DNA of 64,000 bases from an uncultured Alloprevotella sp. GTDB taxonomy: Bacteria > Bacteroidota > Bacteroidia > Bacteroidales > Bacteroidaceae. Below are positions 25,601 through 36,900 of the stretch, piece by piece. Under the pieces are notes generated by a model. It did no database searches, was not told where the DNA came from, and saw only the letters and a list, made by a program, of their open reading frames with translations. The stretch spans positions 29,637 to 93,636 of the forward strand of contig CALUIN010000039.1 of assembly GCA_944320745.1 (NCBI GenBank), in the 5' to 3' direction. Within the stretch, counting starts at the first letter, position 1; every line of letters starts with the position of its first letter. The position numbers were made by a program, and so were the translations under genes.

Positions 25601-27631
25601 ATGAACATGAACAGATTTGAGTTGCATTCGGACTATCAGCCCACCGGTGACCAGCCAGAGGCCATTCGTCAGCTTGTGGCCGGCGTGAAGGCCGGAATGC
25701 CTGCGCAAACGTTGCTGGGTGTGACGGGGTCGGGCAAGACATTTACTGTGGCGAATGTGATAGCGCAGGTCAACAAGCCCACGCTCGTGTTGAGTCATAA
25801 CAAGACGCTGGCGGCGCAGCTCTATTCGGAGTTCAAGGGGTTCTTTCCCCACAACGCGGTGGAGTATTACGTTTCCTACTACGATTACTATCAGCCGGAG
25901 GCCTATATAGCTGCTACGGATACCTATATAGAGAAGGATCTGGCCATTAATCAGGACATAGACAAGCTGCGACTCGCCGCGACGTCGGCCTTGCTCTCGG
26001 GCCGGAACGACGTGATTGTCGTTTCGTCCGTCTCATGCATTTACGGCATGGGAAACCCTTCGGCCTTCTACGAAAACGTTATAGCCCTGAAAGTCGGCAT
26101 GAAGCTGGCGCTGAATGTATTGCTGCGCCGCTTGGTGGACAGCCTGTACACGCGCAACGATGTAGCTCCGAAGTCGGGCGACTTCCGTGTGCGCGGCGAC
26201 ACGGTGGACGTTTACCTGGCCTATGCGGACGAGATGCTGCGCATCACTTTCTGGGGCGATGAAGTGGACGGGATAGAAGAAGTGGACGCGCTGAGCGGAA
26301 CGCGCATGGCCACGTTCGACGAGTATAAGATCTATCCGGCCAATCTTTTCCTGACGTCAAAGGAGACGCAGGAGCTGGCTATCCGCAAGATACAGGACGA
26401 TCTGACGGCACAGGTGGAACTCTTCAACGGGCAAGGGAAGACGCTGGAGGCAAAACGCTTGCAGGAGAGGGTGAGCTATGACATCGAAATGATACGCGAA
26501 CTGGGTCACTGCTCGGGCATCGAGAACTATTCCCGATATTTCGACGGACGCGAGCCCGGTACACGACCTTACTGTTTGCTCGATTTCTTTCCGAAGGACT
26601 TTCTCATTGTGATCGACGAAAGCCATGTGAGTGTGCCGCAGATCAGTGCCATGTATGGCGGTGACCGTTCGCGCAAGGAGGCTTTGGTGAACTATGGTTT
26701 CCGCTTGCCGGCCGCATTGGACAACCGCCCTCTGACGTTCGAGGAGTTCCACGAAATGGCGCGCCAGGTCATATATATTAGTGCCACGCCGGCAGAGTAT
26801 GAGCTCGCGGAGAGCGAGGGCGTAGTGGTAGAGCAGGTGATCCGTCCCACGGGACTGCTCGACCCGCCCATAGAGGTCCGCTCGACGGATTATCCGATAG
26901 ACGACCTGATGGAGGAGATACGGAAATGTGTGGCCAACGACGAGCGCACACTCGTGACAACTCTGACCAAGCGCATGGCCGAGGAACTGACGGACTACTT
27001 GATAAAGAACGGCGTGCGCACGGCGTACATCCATAGCGACGTGGATACGTTGGAGCGGGTACAGATTATGGACGACCTGCGAAAAGGCATCTATTCTGTA
27101 TTGGTGGGGGTTAACCTGCTGCGCGAAGGGCTGGACCTTCCGGAAGTGGCACTCGTGGCCATACTGGATGCGGACAAGGAGGGCTTCCTGCGCTCTCACC
27201 GCTCGCTGACCCAGACGGCCGGCCGTGCAGCACGTAACGTGAATGGCCGCGTCATCATGTATGCCAAAAAAATAACGCCGTCCATGCAGCAGACGATTGA
27301 CGAAACCGAGCGGCGGCGCATGAAGCAGATCAGCTATAACGAGGAGCACGGCATAACACCTAAGCAAATACGTAAAGGGACCGGGACCAACGAATTGGCG
27401 CAACTGAGGAAGAGCGTGCCCGAAGTGAAGGGCTATGCGCAGGCTGGAGAACCGCCATTGCCGGCAGCGGCGGAGGCAGCTGCCACATACGGCAAGGCGA
27501 ATGTGTCGCCCGAGGAGCGACTGGAGCGCCTGAAGCGGCAGATGAAAGAGGCCGCGGCCAAGTTCGACTTCGTGCTGGCCGCACAGTTACGCGACGAGAT
27601 ATTCCAGTTGGAAAAGAAAAATGAGCATTAA
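25601..27631 (+). CDS. uvrB: Excinuclease ABC subunit UvrB
   Basis: Damage-verification subunit of nucleotide excision repair, 676 aa, the usual family length. The ATG at 25601 (an alternative ATG lies two codons on) fits the promoter and the family start MNRFELHSDYQPTGDQPEAI. Walker A GVTGSGKTF is near residue 40; the beta-hairpin that inserts between DNA strands is in YYVSYYDYYQPEAY; helicase motifs include GRAARN; the C-terminal UVR domain (LERLKRQMKEAAAKFDFVLAAQLRDEI) binds UvrC and UvrA. The stop overlaps the next gene by 11 bases. Confidence 0.98.
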   Translation: MNMNRFELHSDYQPTGDQPEAIRQLVAGVKAGMPAQTLLGVTGSGKTFTVANVIAQVNKPTLVLSHNKTLAAQLYSEFKGFFPHNAVEYYVSYYDYYQPEAYIAATDTYIEKDLAINQDIDKLRLAATSALLSGRNDVIVVSSVSCIYGMGNPSAFYENVIALKVGMKLALNVLLRRLVDSLYTRNDVAPKSGDFRVRGDTVDVYLAYADEMLRITFWGDEVDGIEEVDALSGTRMATFDEYKIYPANLFLTSKETQELAIRKIQDDLTAQVELFNGQGKTLEAKRLQERVSYDIEMIRELGHCSGIENYSRYFDGREPGTRPYCLLDFFPKDFLIVIDESHVSVPQISAMYGGDRSRKEALVNYGFRLPAALDNRPLTFEEFHEMARQVIYISATPAEYELAESEGVVVEQVIRPTGLLDPPIEVRSTDYPIDDLMEEIRKCVANDERTLVTTLTKRMAEELTDYLIKNGVRTAYIHSDVDTLERVQIMDDLRKGIYSVLVGVNLLREGLDLPEVALVAILDADKEGFLRSHRSLTQTAGRAARNVNGRVIMYAKKITPSMQQTIDETERRRMKQISYNEEHGITPKQIRKGTGTNELAQLRKSVPEVKGYAQAGEPPLPAAAEAAATYGKANVSPEERLERLKRQMKEAAAKFDFVLAAQLRDEIFQLEKKNEH

Positions 27632-28571
27632 GACTTTCCTGAAAAATTGGACCTTGCTGATAGCCATGGCTGCCGGCATTGCGGGGTATTTTCTTTATGT
27701 GTCCCTACCGTTCCTGGATCGTACGCATGAGTTGGCAAACCACGCGGTTTCTGTCGTGCAGCCCTTGCTGATTTTTTGCATGTTGTTCATCACCTTCTGC
27801 AAGGTGGATCCGCATTCGCTGCGGTTATACCGCTGGCACCTGTGGCTGTTGCTCGTTCAGTTCGGCTTGTTCGCCTTGCTGTCGTTGTGGTTGATGCTGA
27901 TGCCCGGCTTGCCCGGGCGTGTAGTCGTGGAGAGTGCGATGTTGTGTTTCATCTGCCCGACCGCTACAGCCGCGGCGGTGGTTACGGCGAAACTGGGCGG
28001 CGATGCGGCCGGTATAGCTACCTACACCGTCCTGATAAACCTAGGTGCGGCCGTGCTGGTTCCGTTGTTCATTCCGCTGGTTCATCCAAACCCGGAGCTG
28101 GACTTCATCACTTCCTTTTTTCTGATTGTCGGGAAGGTTTTTCCCACATTGATTTGTCCCTTCTTCCTGGCAATGCTTGTCCGTTGGCTGCTGCCGGGGG
28201 TGCATCGTGCGGTAATGGGCTGCAAGGACTTGGCGTTTTATATCTGGGCGGTATCGCTCTCCATCGCCATAGCCGTGACCACACGCAGTATGGTGCATAG
28301 CGACGTGGCCTGGCCCTACCAGGCTGGCATTGCTGCGGTCAGTCTGCTGGCGTGCGCGTTGCAATTTTACTGGGGCCGGCGCTTGGGCCGGCGCTACGGT
28401 TGTCCGATATGTGTTTCGCAGAGCCTGGGCCAAAAGAACACCGTGTTCGCCATATGGATGGGGTACACCTTTCTGACACCAGTCAGCGCGCTGGCCGGCG
28501 GGTTCTACAGTATCTGGCACAACGTGTATAATTCCTGGCAACTCTATCAGAAGCAGAAAAAGGGGGAATAA
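27621..28571 (+). CDS. BASS-family transporter (bile acid:sodium symporter-like)
   Basis: Inner-membrane protein of 316 aa with eight to ten hydrophobic segments spread over its length, starting at about residue 11. The fold signature is two regions: CFICPTATAAAVVTAKLGGDAAG near residue 112 and SLGQKNTVFAIWMGYTFLTPVSALAGG near the C-terminus, both typical of BASS transporters where they form the crossover motifs that bind sodium. The substrate is unknown; the bile-acid name is historical. Its start overlaps uvrB by 11 bases, which implies translational coupling to a DNA repair gene with no evident functional link. It is convergent with the EF-G2 gene. Confidence 0.88.
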   Translation: MSIKTFLKNWTLLIAMAAGIAGYFLYVSLPFLDRTHELANHAVSVVQPLLIFCMLFITFCKVDPHSLRLYRWHLWLLLVQFGLFALLSLWLMLMPGLPGRVVVESAMLCFICPTATAAAVVTAKLGGDAAGIATYTVLINLGAAVLVPLFIPLVHPNPELDFITSFFLIVGKVFPTLICPFFLAMLVRWLLPGVHRAVMGCKDLAFYIWAVSLSIAIAVTTRSMVHSDVAWPYQAGIAAVSLLACALQFYWGRRLGRRYGCPICVSQSLGQKNTVFAIWMGYTFLTPVSALAGGFYSIWHNVYNSWQLYQKQKKGE

Positions 28572-28576
28572 AATAA

Positions 28577-28606
28577 AGACGGGGCACACTCATACGCGCC
28601 CCGTCT
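28577..28606. terminator. Terminator between the BASS transporter and EF-G2 genes
   Basis: Perfect 9-bp stem (28577-28585 with 28598-28606) with A-rich flank to the left, hence a T-rich tail for the minus-strand transcript of the EF-G2 gene. Confidence 0.8.
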
Positions 28607-28626
28607 CTTAATATCAAGTGGAGACT

Positions 28627-30780
28627 TTATTCTCCTTCCTGCTTTTCGAAATCTGCAATAAGCTTGCTTTGCAGGTCGGTCGGAACAAGTTCGTAGCTGG
28701 CGAATTTCATGATAAAGGAAGCTCGTCCGCCGGTGAGAGAACTGAGGCTGGTGGAGTAGGAGCTCATTTCCTTGAGAGGAACTTTAGCCTGTAGCTTCTC
28801 GTAACCGTTTTCGCTGCTCATGCCGATAATGAGGCCGCGGCGTCCTTGCAGGTCGCTCATGACGTCGCCCAGTTTGTCGCTGGGAACGAATACTTCGACA
28901 TCGTAGATCGGTTCAAGGATCTTCGGTCCGGCATTTCTGAAGGCAATGCTGAAGGCGTTGCGGCCGGCCAGCATGAAGGAGAGTTCGTTGGAGTCTACCG
29001 GGTGCATCTTTCCATCGTAAACAACGACGCGGACATCTCGCGCGTAGCTGCCGGTGAGCGGCCCCTGTTCCATACGGCTCATGATGCCCTTGAGTATGGC
29101 GGGCATGAAGCGCGCGTCGATGGCTCCACCTACAACAGAATTGATGAATACGAGTTTGCCTCCCCATTCCAGTGAAATCTCCTCTTTTCCCTTGATGTTG
29201 ACGCGAATTTCCTGGTTCCCGAATTTGTAGACGGTGGGATCTTCCATTCCGTCGCTGTAGGGCTCGACAATCAAGTGTACTTCGCCAAACTGACCTGCGC
29301 CGCCGCTCTGTTTCTTGTGGCGATACTCGGCCTGGGCCGCCTTGGTGATGGTCTCGCGATAGGGTATGCGCTGTTCGGAAAACTCTACCGGAATCTTGTC
29401 CAGATTCTCCAGACGCCACTTCAGCGTGCGCAGGTGGAACTCGCCTTGTCCGTGTACGAGGATCTGGCGCAGTTCCTTGCTTTGCTCTACGACCCAGGTG
29501 GGATCCTCCTGCCGCATGCGGTTGAGGGCGGCCATCATCTTTTCGGTGTCGGCCTCGTTGACGGCGCGTATGGCGCGAGTGTATTTCGAGTTGGGATATT
29601 TGATGAAGTTGAAGCGGTTGTCGCAGTCTTTCCCGTTGAGGGTGTTGCCATTGCGGACGTCTTTCAGCTTCACGGTGCAGCCTATATCGCCGGCGACCAG
29701 TTCTTCAACTTTTTCGCGGTTTGCTCCGGAGCAGACGAAGATCTGGGCCATGCGCTCCTTGGACCCGCGGTCGGCATTGGTCAGGTCGTCACCTTCTTTG
29801 AGTGTGCCGCTCATCACTTTGAAGTATTGCACTTCGCCGATGTGCGGTTCTACGCCGGTTTTGAAGAAATAGACGGAGGTGGGGCCGGCGGGGTCGGGCT
29901 TTACTTCGACGCCGCGGGTGTTGTGGACAGCGGGCATTTCGTCCACAAAGGGAACCACGTTGCCCAGGAACTCCATGAGACGTCCTACGCCCATGTTTTT
30001 CGAGGCACAAACGCAGAATACTGGGAAAATGGAGCGCGTGACGAGTCCCTTGCGTATGCCTTCGCGCATCTCGTCCTCGGTCAGGTGGTCTGTTTCAAAG
30101 AACTTCTCCATGAGGCCTTCGTCGTTTTCGGCGGCGGCTTCTACGAGGGCTTTGTGCATAGCTTCGGCTTTCTCCTTTTCCTCTTCGGGAATGTCTTCCA
30201 GCACCGGTTCTCCGCCCTCGGGTCCCCACGTGAGTTTCTTCATCAGGATGACGTCAATCAAGGAGTTGAAGTTCGGCCCTGTCTGTAAGGGATATTGGAT
30301 GGGAACGACTTTGTTGCCATAGATATTCTGCAACTCTTCTACTATGGCGTGATAGTCGCATTTTTCTGCGTCCAGCTGGTTGACCAGGAAGATCACGGGC
30401 TTGCCCAGTTTTTCGGTGTAGCGAAAATGATTCTGCGTGCCCACTTCCGGTCCAAACTGGCCATTTATCAGGAGAACGGCGGTGTCGGTCACGTTGAGCG
30501 CCGTGATGGCCGCACCGACAAAATCATCAGATCCCGGGCAATCTATGATGTTTAATTTCTTGTTGTTCCATTCAACGTGGAAAACCGTCGAGAAAACGGA
30601 GTATCCATAGTCCTGCTCTACGGGAAAGTAGTCCGATACAGTATTTTTCGCGGTAATCCTGCCGCGGCGCTTGATGGCACCGCTTTCGTAGAGCAGAGCT
30701 TCCGTGAGGGTTGTCTTACCTGAACCGTCGTTCCCGAGGAGCGCGATGTTCTTGATTTCATGAGAACCGTAAACTTTCAT
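28627..30780 (-). CDS. Elongation factor G-like paralog (EF-G2 type, GTPase motifs altered)
   Basis: Five-domain EF-G homologue of 717 aa. The P-loop reads GNDGSGKTT (16-24). The G3 motif, DTPGH in true EF-G, is DCPGS at 80-84, so the catalytic His is Ser; switch I, RGIT in EF-G, is YGYS (58-61); G4, NKxD, is NQLD (134-137). Domains II to V are intact, including the SGGAGQFGEV and GGAIDARFMPAILKGI segments. This pattern agrees with the Bacteroides EF-G2 paralog that has been reported to lack GTPase activity and to support translation during starvation and gut colonisation (established for Bacteroides thetaiotaomicron; orthology here is inferred). The main fusA gene is not in the window. Confidence 0.9.
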   Translation of the reverse strand: MKVYGSHEIKNIALLGNDGSGKTTLTEALLYESGAIKRRGRITAKNTVSDYFPVEQDYGYSVFSTVFHVEWNNKKLNIIDCPGSDDFVGAAITALNVTDTAVLLINGQFGPEVGTQNHFRYTEKLGKPVIFLVNQLDAEKCDYHAIVEELQNIYGNKVVPIQYPLQTGPNFNSLIDVILMKKLTWGPEGGEPVLEDIPEEEKEKAEAMHKALVEAAAENDEGLMEKFFETDHLTEDEMREGIRKGLVTRSIFPVFCVCASKNMGVGRLMEFLGNVVPFVDEMPAVHNTRGVEVKPDPAGPTSVYFFKTGVEPHIGEVQYFKVMSGTLKEGDDLTNADRGSKERMAQIFVCSGANREKVEELVAGDIGCTVKLKDVRNGNTLNGKDCDNRFNFIKYPNSKYTRAIRAVNEADTEKMMAALNRMRQEDPTWVVEQSKELRQILVHGQGEFHLRTLKWRLENLDKIPVEFSEQRIPYRETITKAAQAEYRHKKQSGGAGQFGEVHLIVEPYSDGMEDPTVYKFGNQEIRVNIKGKEEISLEWGGKLVFINSVVGGAIDARFMPAILKGIMSRMEQGPLTGSYARDVRVVVYDGKMHPVDSNELSFMLAGRNAFSIAFRNAGPKILEPIYDVEVFVPSDKLGDVMSDLQGRRGLIIGMSSENGYEKLQAKVPLKEMSSYSTSLSSLTGGRASFIMKFASYELVPTDLQSKLIADFEKQEGE

Positions 30781-30971
30781 GTGATATGAGATTTAAGTTT
30801 TACTACCTTTGTAGTCTGTAATCAGGCGCAAATTACAGAGAAAAAATTATTCAGCCAAATAATTCGCGCACGATTTGTGCGGCCCCTGTCACTCTTTATT
30901 AATTTACATGGACTATCTGGCCCCGGCATAGCAACTATGTCGGGGCCGGATAGCTCAAGCGCAGGCGGGAT

Positions 30972-33900
30972 TCATCTGTTGAGGATGAACTTTAGGCTTA
31001 TGCCAAAGTCCTGGGTTGTCGTGGGGTAGGAACTGGAGGTCAGCAGAGGCTTGTTCATCTGCCGTTCATAGTAGGCGGTGAGCGTCAGGTAGCGGCTCAG
31101 CGCATATTCGGCGGTGAACGAAACCTGTACGGCTTTGTTGCCGCTGGTGGCCTGCGTGAGTGCTGAGAGTATGTCTCTGTTGAGCGCGCTTTGGTTGCGG
31201 ATGGAGAAATCGAGGTTCAGATCCAAGTCATTAGAGAATCCTTGGTTGTTGTTCTGTTTCTGCTGCTCCTCTTCCTGTCCCCGCTTGCTGCCGCGCTTCC
31301 TGGCGCGGACGGTGCGCTTGGGGGCGAAGAGCTTCAGGCCGTTGATCTTATACCCTACGCCGAAGACCATGTCGTTGGAGCGGGTCTCCGTGATCTGCTG
31401 GGAGGTCATGCTGAGCGTGAGCACACGCGTTTTGCGGTACTCAACCTTTGCCGTGAGGTTATTCAGGAACGTCATGTCTACGCCAAATAGGGGAGAGAAA
31501 GTTTCGTTGATGCTGACCGTGGAGATGTCGTACATGCTGCTGGGAACGGGATTGCCTGTGGTGACATTCTCCACGAAGCCGAAGCCGTTCATGTATTCCT
31601 GGTAGCTGGAGTAGGTGTTGTAGGAACCTACGGAATAGACACTGCGGTAGCTGTGGTTCAAGTTGAAACTCTTGAAAATCTTCTTCATCCGCGGCAGCTT
31701 GGATAGTCCGGCGTAGGAGACAGTCCAGTTGGGCAGCAGGCGGGTAAGTGCCGGGAAAATGTCCAGTGAGCCGCCTCCCTTGGTATAGGTGTCGAGGAAG
31801 GCGGGTATCATGACTTCGGCGGCATATTTGCTGACGGTTCCGTTCGCCGGGTCGAACGTCTTGCCGGCCAGGGTGCTGCCTGCCGGGTAGCGCGCACCGG
31901 TGAAGAGGCCTTCCACGCGTTGCTGATAGCTATCAAGAGAGCTGAGGAAGCGATTGAAGGACTTGCTGGTGTAACCGTTGTCCGCGCTTCCCACTTTCTC
32001 AAAGGCGGAGCCGATGGAGATGGTCGTCATGGTGAAACTACCGCTCTGCGTGGTCGGCATGCCCTCGAACATGTATTGTATGCTGCGGGCCTTGTTGACT
32101 GTGCGGTTGGCGTTGAGGTCTATTTTGAGGTCGCGAATAGGTTCAAGCGTTGCCCGGATCTGCAGGTCCTCGGTGAGGTTGGTTGTGGCCGGTGTGATGG
32201 AGTTCTCGTCCTGCAGGAGCCAGCCTTTTTCCGCCGCGCGGCGGATATAGCTTTCGTCTGTGAAGCCAAAGGCGAAATCCAGTCCCGGCTGCAGGCCGTC
32301 GCTGCTGCGCTGGCCGAAGAAGTCGCCGATATTAGGCAGGAATCCCGGGAGCGTCATGTTGTAGCGATTGCTGTAGGACACGTTGATGCTGCGCACCATC
32401 ATGGCCACGCGGGTGGTATATTCCAATGCTTTATACCACCATTCATCCTCCGTCCGTTTGCGGGGAAGGACGGTCAGCTTGATGCGGGCCGTGTCCTGCG
32501 TCAGAATTTCGATGGTATTGTTGTCCCGCACCTTGTAGCGTACGCGGTAGGAGGAGCCGTCCGGCAGGATGGCGGAGACGCGGATTCTCTTGGTCTTTTG
32601 GTTATGGGCGACCGTTACCGTCGTGTCTGGTTTGAGCTGGATTTCCTTGGTGAATTTTTTGACTTCTTCCTGTCGGCTGCCCGAGTTCGAGGCGGAAAAT
32701 TTGCGGTTCACCTTGCGCAGGAAGGGCACATGATTGTATAGCGTTTCCATCCGCAGGCGCACGTTCCCGCTGATGTCGCGCGAATTGCTGATGGTGTTGC
32801 CCATAGAGGATCCGTCGTCCAGTTCCGCACCGCGCTGCCAGTTGTATGTGCCTACGTACTTTATGTCCGGAGCGAGCCAGTCGAAGATCGGCATACGGTT
32901 CAGGGGTATCTGCCAGGAAACATCGAAGGTCTGCTGATAGCTGAGCGGCGTGCCCAGGTTCTTGATGCTGTTCCAGACGGAATCTTTCCAAACCTTGTAG
33001 CGGTCGGGGTAGAGGTCCTTGTTGACAGCCGTGTAGGGCTGTTCTATTTCAGCGTTTGTGCCCGAGTTGAAACTCATGTGCAGATTCTTCGTGAAGTCCC
33101 AGCGAAGCGTCAGGCTGCGGTTCCAGAGGAAATCACTGGCCCAAGTGAGCGGCAACGACGTGTTGTCAAGGTTCTCCATGTCGCGTTCCTGCAATTCGTA
33201 GTAGTTGCGGATGATGTCGGAGTTGAACGCGATGTTCTGCGGGATATAGTTGAATGCCAGCTCTTTGGCGAAGCGGTTCCACTTCCCTTTCCCCTTTTTG
33301 TTCTTGAACGGAGCGAAGGGCTCATAGTTGGGCGTGTAGTTATAGTTAAACGACCATTTCCAGTTCTGGTCCTTTTCCCAAGCCGTTGTCTCACCGGTCG
33401 TGTGGCGGCTGCTGTAGGCATAGCCGAACGTGAAGTTTGCCGGGTCGTAAGGCATGGGGTGGCGCTTTGTCGCTATGTCGAAGCGCGCGCCGGAAATGCT
33501 GAAGTTCTTATTGATTACCACCCTTTCGGCGATGTTTCTCAGCGAGTCTCTTTCGCGCTCACTGGCCAGGCCGTCGAGCGCATCGCCGAGTTCCATGTCC
33601 GTATCGAGCGGGTTGTAGCGCGGCACGGTGCGCTCCTTGCTGTACGAATAATAGATCGGAGCTTTCAGCTTGACCGCGTCGGGCAGGAAGCGCCCTGCCT
33701 CCACGTTGGTTGTCACGCTGTATTGGTACAGGCTGTTGTCGCGGCGTTGCGACACGCTTTCCTCCAGACCGCCGAAGCCGTCCGTCTCTATGTGTCCGTT
33801 GAAATTGAGTGTGGCAATGTCGGAGAGCTGAATGTTGAGCGTGCTCTGAGCCGCCCATCCGCCCTTGTTCGTGAAGTCCTGCAGGCGCAGTTCGTTAGCC

Positions 33901-36900
33901 CAGACCTCAATGCTCTTCAGGGCGCGCGAATTGTTGCGTACACCGATCATGATGGTCTTCACTTCGCCGAGTGAGGGATTGCCCATCACGCTGATTTTGT
34001 TGTTCGGCTTGTCGGGGTCGTACTCGCTGTACAGGCTGACGTAGCTGGCCGTACCCAGGGCCTTCTGCCTGTTACGGTTCTTCTTAAGGTCGGTGAAGAG
34101 AGACAAGTCAATGTCGAGCATGTTCTCCTCGGGCCAGACAGCCATTGCTCCGGACTCGTTGTTCGCGTAGTTGCCTTCCGGCGTCACCTGAAGCGGAATT
34201 TCATATTCGTAGAAATTGTTCTTGTAGTCGGAACCCAAGCGGATGAAGATGCTCACTTGCCCGTCCGTCAGACTGTTGTCCTCCGGCAAGTGGTTGGCAT
34301 GGGCGAACATCTGCAAGTGCTTGTAGCGGCGCAGGTCCAGATTCGTGTTCTTGTAGACGGCGCGCGCGTCGCCCGACGCCAGGTTCTTGACCGTCATGGC
34401 CAGGGCCTGCTCGTTTTCCTGAAGTATCTGTTCCTGTCCGGGGTCTATGACGCGCGAGATGCCGGGCGGGATCACGTAGTTCACCGGTTGCTTCTCGTTG
34501 TTTTCCTCGAAGTTTACGGCCGAGACGTCCAGTGTGCCGCTCACGTCCGGGGCTTTGCCGGTGTAGAGCGCCTGTTCGTAGCTGCGCCATTCGCCGCGCA
34601 CCAGGTTGAATGTGGCCAGTCGGAGCACGACCGGGGTCTGGAATCCGGTCATGAATACGCGCATGAAGCGGATGCTGGAGAAGTCGCTGATGCCGCCTTC
34701 CCGCCGCTCATACTGATCCACGGGGATGCGGAACAGATACCAGGTCACTTCCGATGTCTTGTTGTCGCGGGTCTTGACGCTGGCTATGCGACGGTCCACG
34801 ATGTAGTTCTGGCCCACGTTCATCGAGGCCGGGTCAATGCGGACATGATACTGGTAGTATTTCTCGTATTCGTTCAGCGTGTAGTCCTGATTGATGTCCT
34901 CCACGTCCGGCGTCGTCTTGTAGGCCGTGCTGTAGCTTTCGGGCGAGTGCTCCGTGTCCACTGAGTTCCCGTTCGGATTGTTGATGAGCTTGTAGCGGTC
35001 CAGGATGGACATTTCTACGGCATCGTAGTCGCTCCCGCGGAAGTAGTGGTACTTGTCGGCCGAGGGCGACTGCATGATGGAGTCGTAGACTTCCGGGCGG
35101 ACGATGCCGCGTATCTGGTTGAGGAATTGCTGGTACGCCGGGAAGGTGGCTTCCTCCTCGCTGGTCAGACCGTTGTAGCCCACGTCCTGCCTTTGCCGGG
35201 ACCCGCTGGAGGTGTTGAAGGCATAAGTGATGCTGTTTTGCGTCGGGACGCGCCCCCATACGGTTTCAGTGTAGAGCGACGGGTTGCCGTCGGCGGGCAT
35301 GCCGCTTTCGAAGAATTTTCGGCCGTCCTTGAGGATGTCCTCGCTGATTTCTCCCAGATTGAAGTACAGGTCGCCCGATATGTCGGTTCCGTTTTCGCGT
35401 GCCTTGATGAAGGGATCCATCATCCAGAACTCTATGTACTCAATGTTGGCGGTCTCAAAGTCGGACGTCTCGAGCTTGCGCATCATGCCGCCCCAGCGTT
35501 GCTGTGGATTGAGCAGGTGGCCGTTCGGGTCCAGATTCGGGTCCAGGTTGTACGGACCGCGCTCGTTGGGGTAGAAGGCCAGGTTGAGCACGTTCAGCGT
35601 GGACGACTCGCGGTAGTTGATCTGAGTATTGGGGAAAAGTTCCGTTTTGTAGACTTCCCGCACGTCAGGGTCGGAGAGCTGTGCCAGGTCCCCCTTGATG
35701 TGGCCCGGAGTGAGCGAGGAGGAGCGGCGTGTGAAGAGCGGGTCGATGTAGTACCAGGCCAGGCGGGCGCGGTTGTAGCCGTAGCGCACGTCGTTGGTGT
35801 AGGCCGACTCCGGGAACATGGACGGCGTGGAGCAGAGCACCCACTCGGTGGGGTTGGAAATGTCGATGTCGCTCTTGGCGCCCTCAAAGTCGTCCAGGTA
35901 GGACGCGTTGCCCTGCGCCCCGCGGTTTTTGCCGGCAAAGAGTTGTGCGAACTCGGCCGTGAAGTTGATGGACGAGGGGGCTGTGGCGTGCACGAAGGGC
36001 AGCTTGTCCAGCATGTTGGTCAGCCACTGGCTCTCCTTTTTCCAGGACATGTTGAGGCCCCAGAGTGTGTTGTTCAGCGGTTCGCTGCCCATGGCCACTT
36101 TGGTCGTAAGCGGTTTTTCGCCCAAGTGCATGAATGTACCGCCTATCTGGAAGTTTTTGGAAAAGTCGTACTGCCAGTTCAGGCCGAACATGGTTTTGCG
36201 TTGCATGCCGTAGTCCGTATCGCTCTCCAGACTTACGTTGATGGCCGTGCCGGCGTCCAGCAGGCTTTGGTTGATAATCGTGACGATTCCCGAATTGTAG
36301 TCCACGATGTAGTCCGTGCCTTCCATCAGTGTCATGCCGCCGGCCGTGACGACCACCGAGCCCTGCGGGATATTCATCGCGCCGAGCTGTATCTCGCCGG
36401 TCTTGCTGGCTTTGTACTGTCCTGTGATGAGGTATTTGTTCTTCTCGGCAATTTGTTTGGCTATCGTCTTTGTGGAGTCGTACAGTTCTTGGTAGACATA
36501 GCGTTCCGCAATGGCCGGGTCGCCGATGACTTGGGCCAGATACGAGCCGAACGGTTCCACTACGGGGAAATAGATGCGGCCGTTTGTGGCGTCGATGGTG
36601 TAGCCCTCCACGTAGTCAAAGTAGCCGTTGGGCTGGCGGTTGTTGTTATTGTCCAAGCGGTCCAGACCTACGAGCGAAAGGATTTTCCGGTCCTTCAGAT
36701 TCGGCTCAGGCAGGTAGGACAGGTAGACGCCGGTCGTGTCGCTGAGGATTTTAATGTCCAGCCGGAATTGATCTTTCTGAATGGACGTGGCTCCCAACGC
36801 ATACACGTTTTTCATCATCAGGTCCCAGTTTCCCATCTGCGGGGTGTTGGCCGTATTTTTCAAAGACTTTACAAACAGAGCGGAGGAGTTATCTTTCAAG

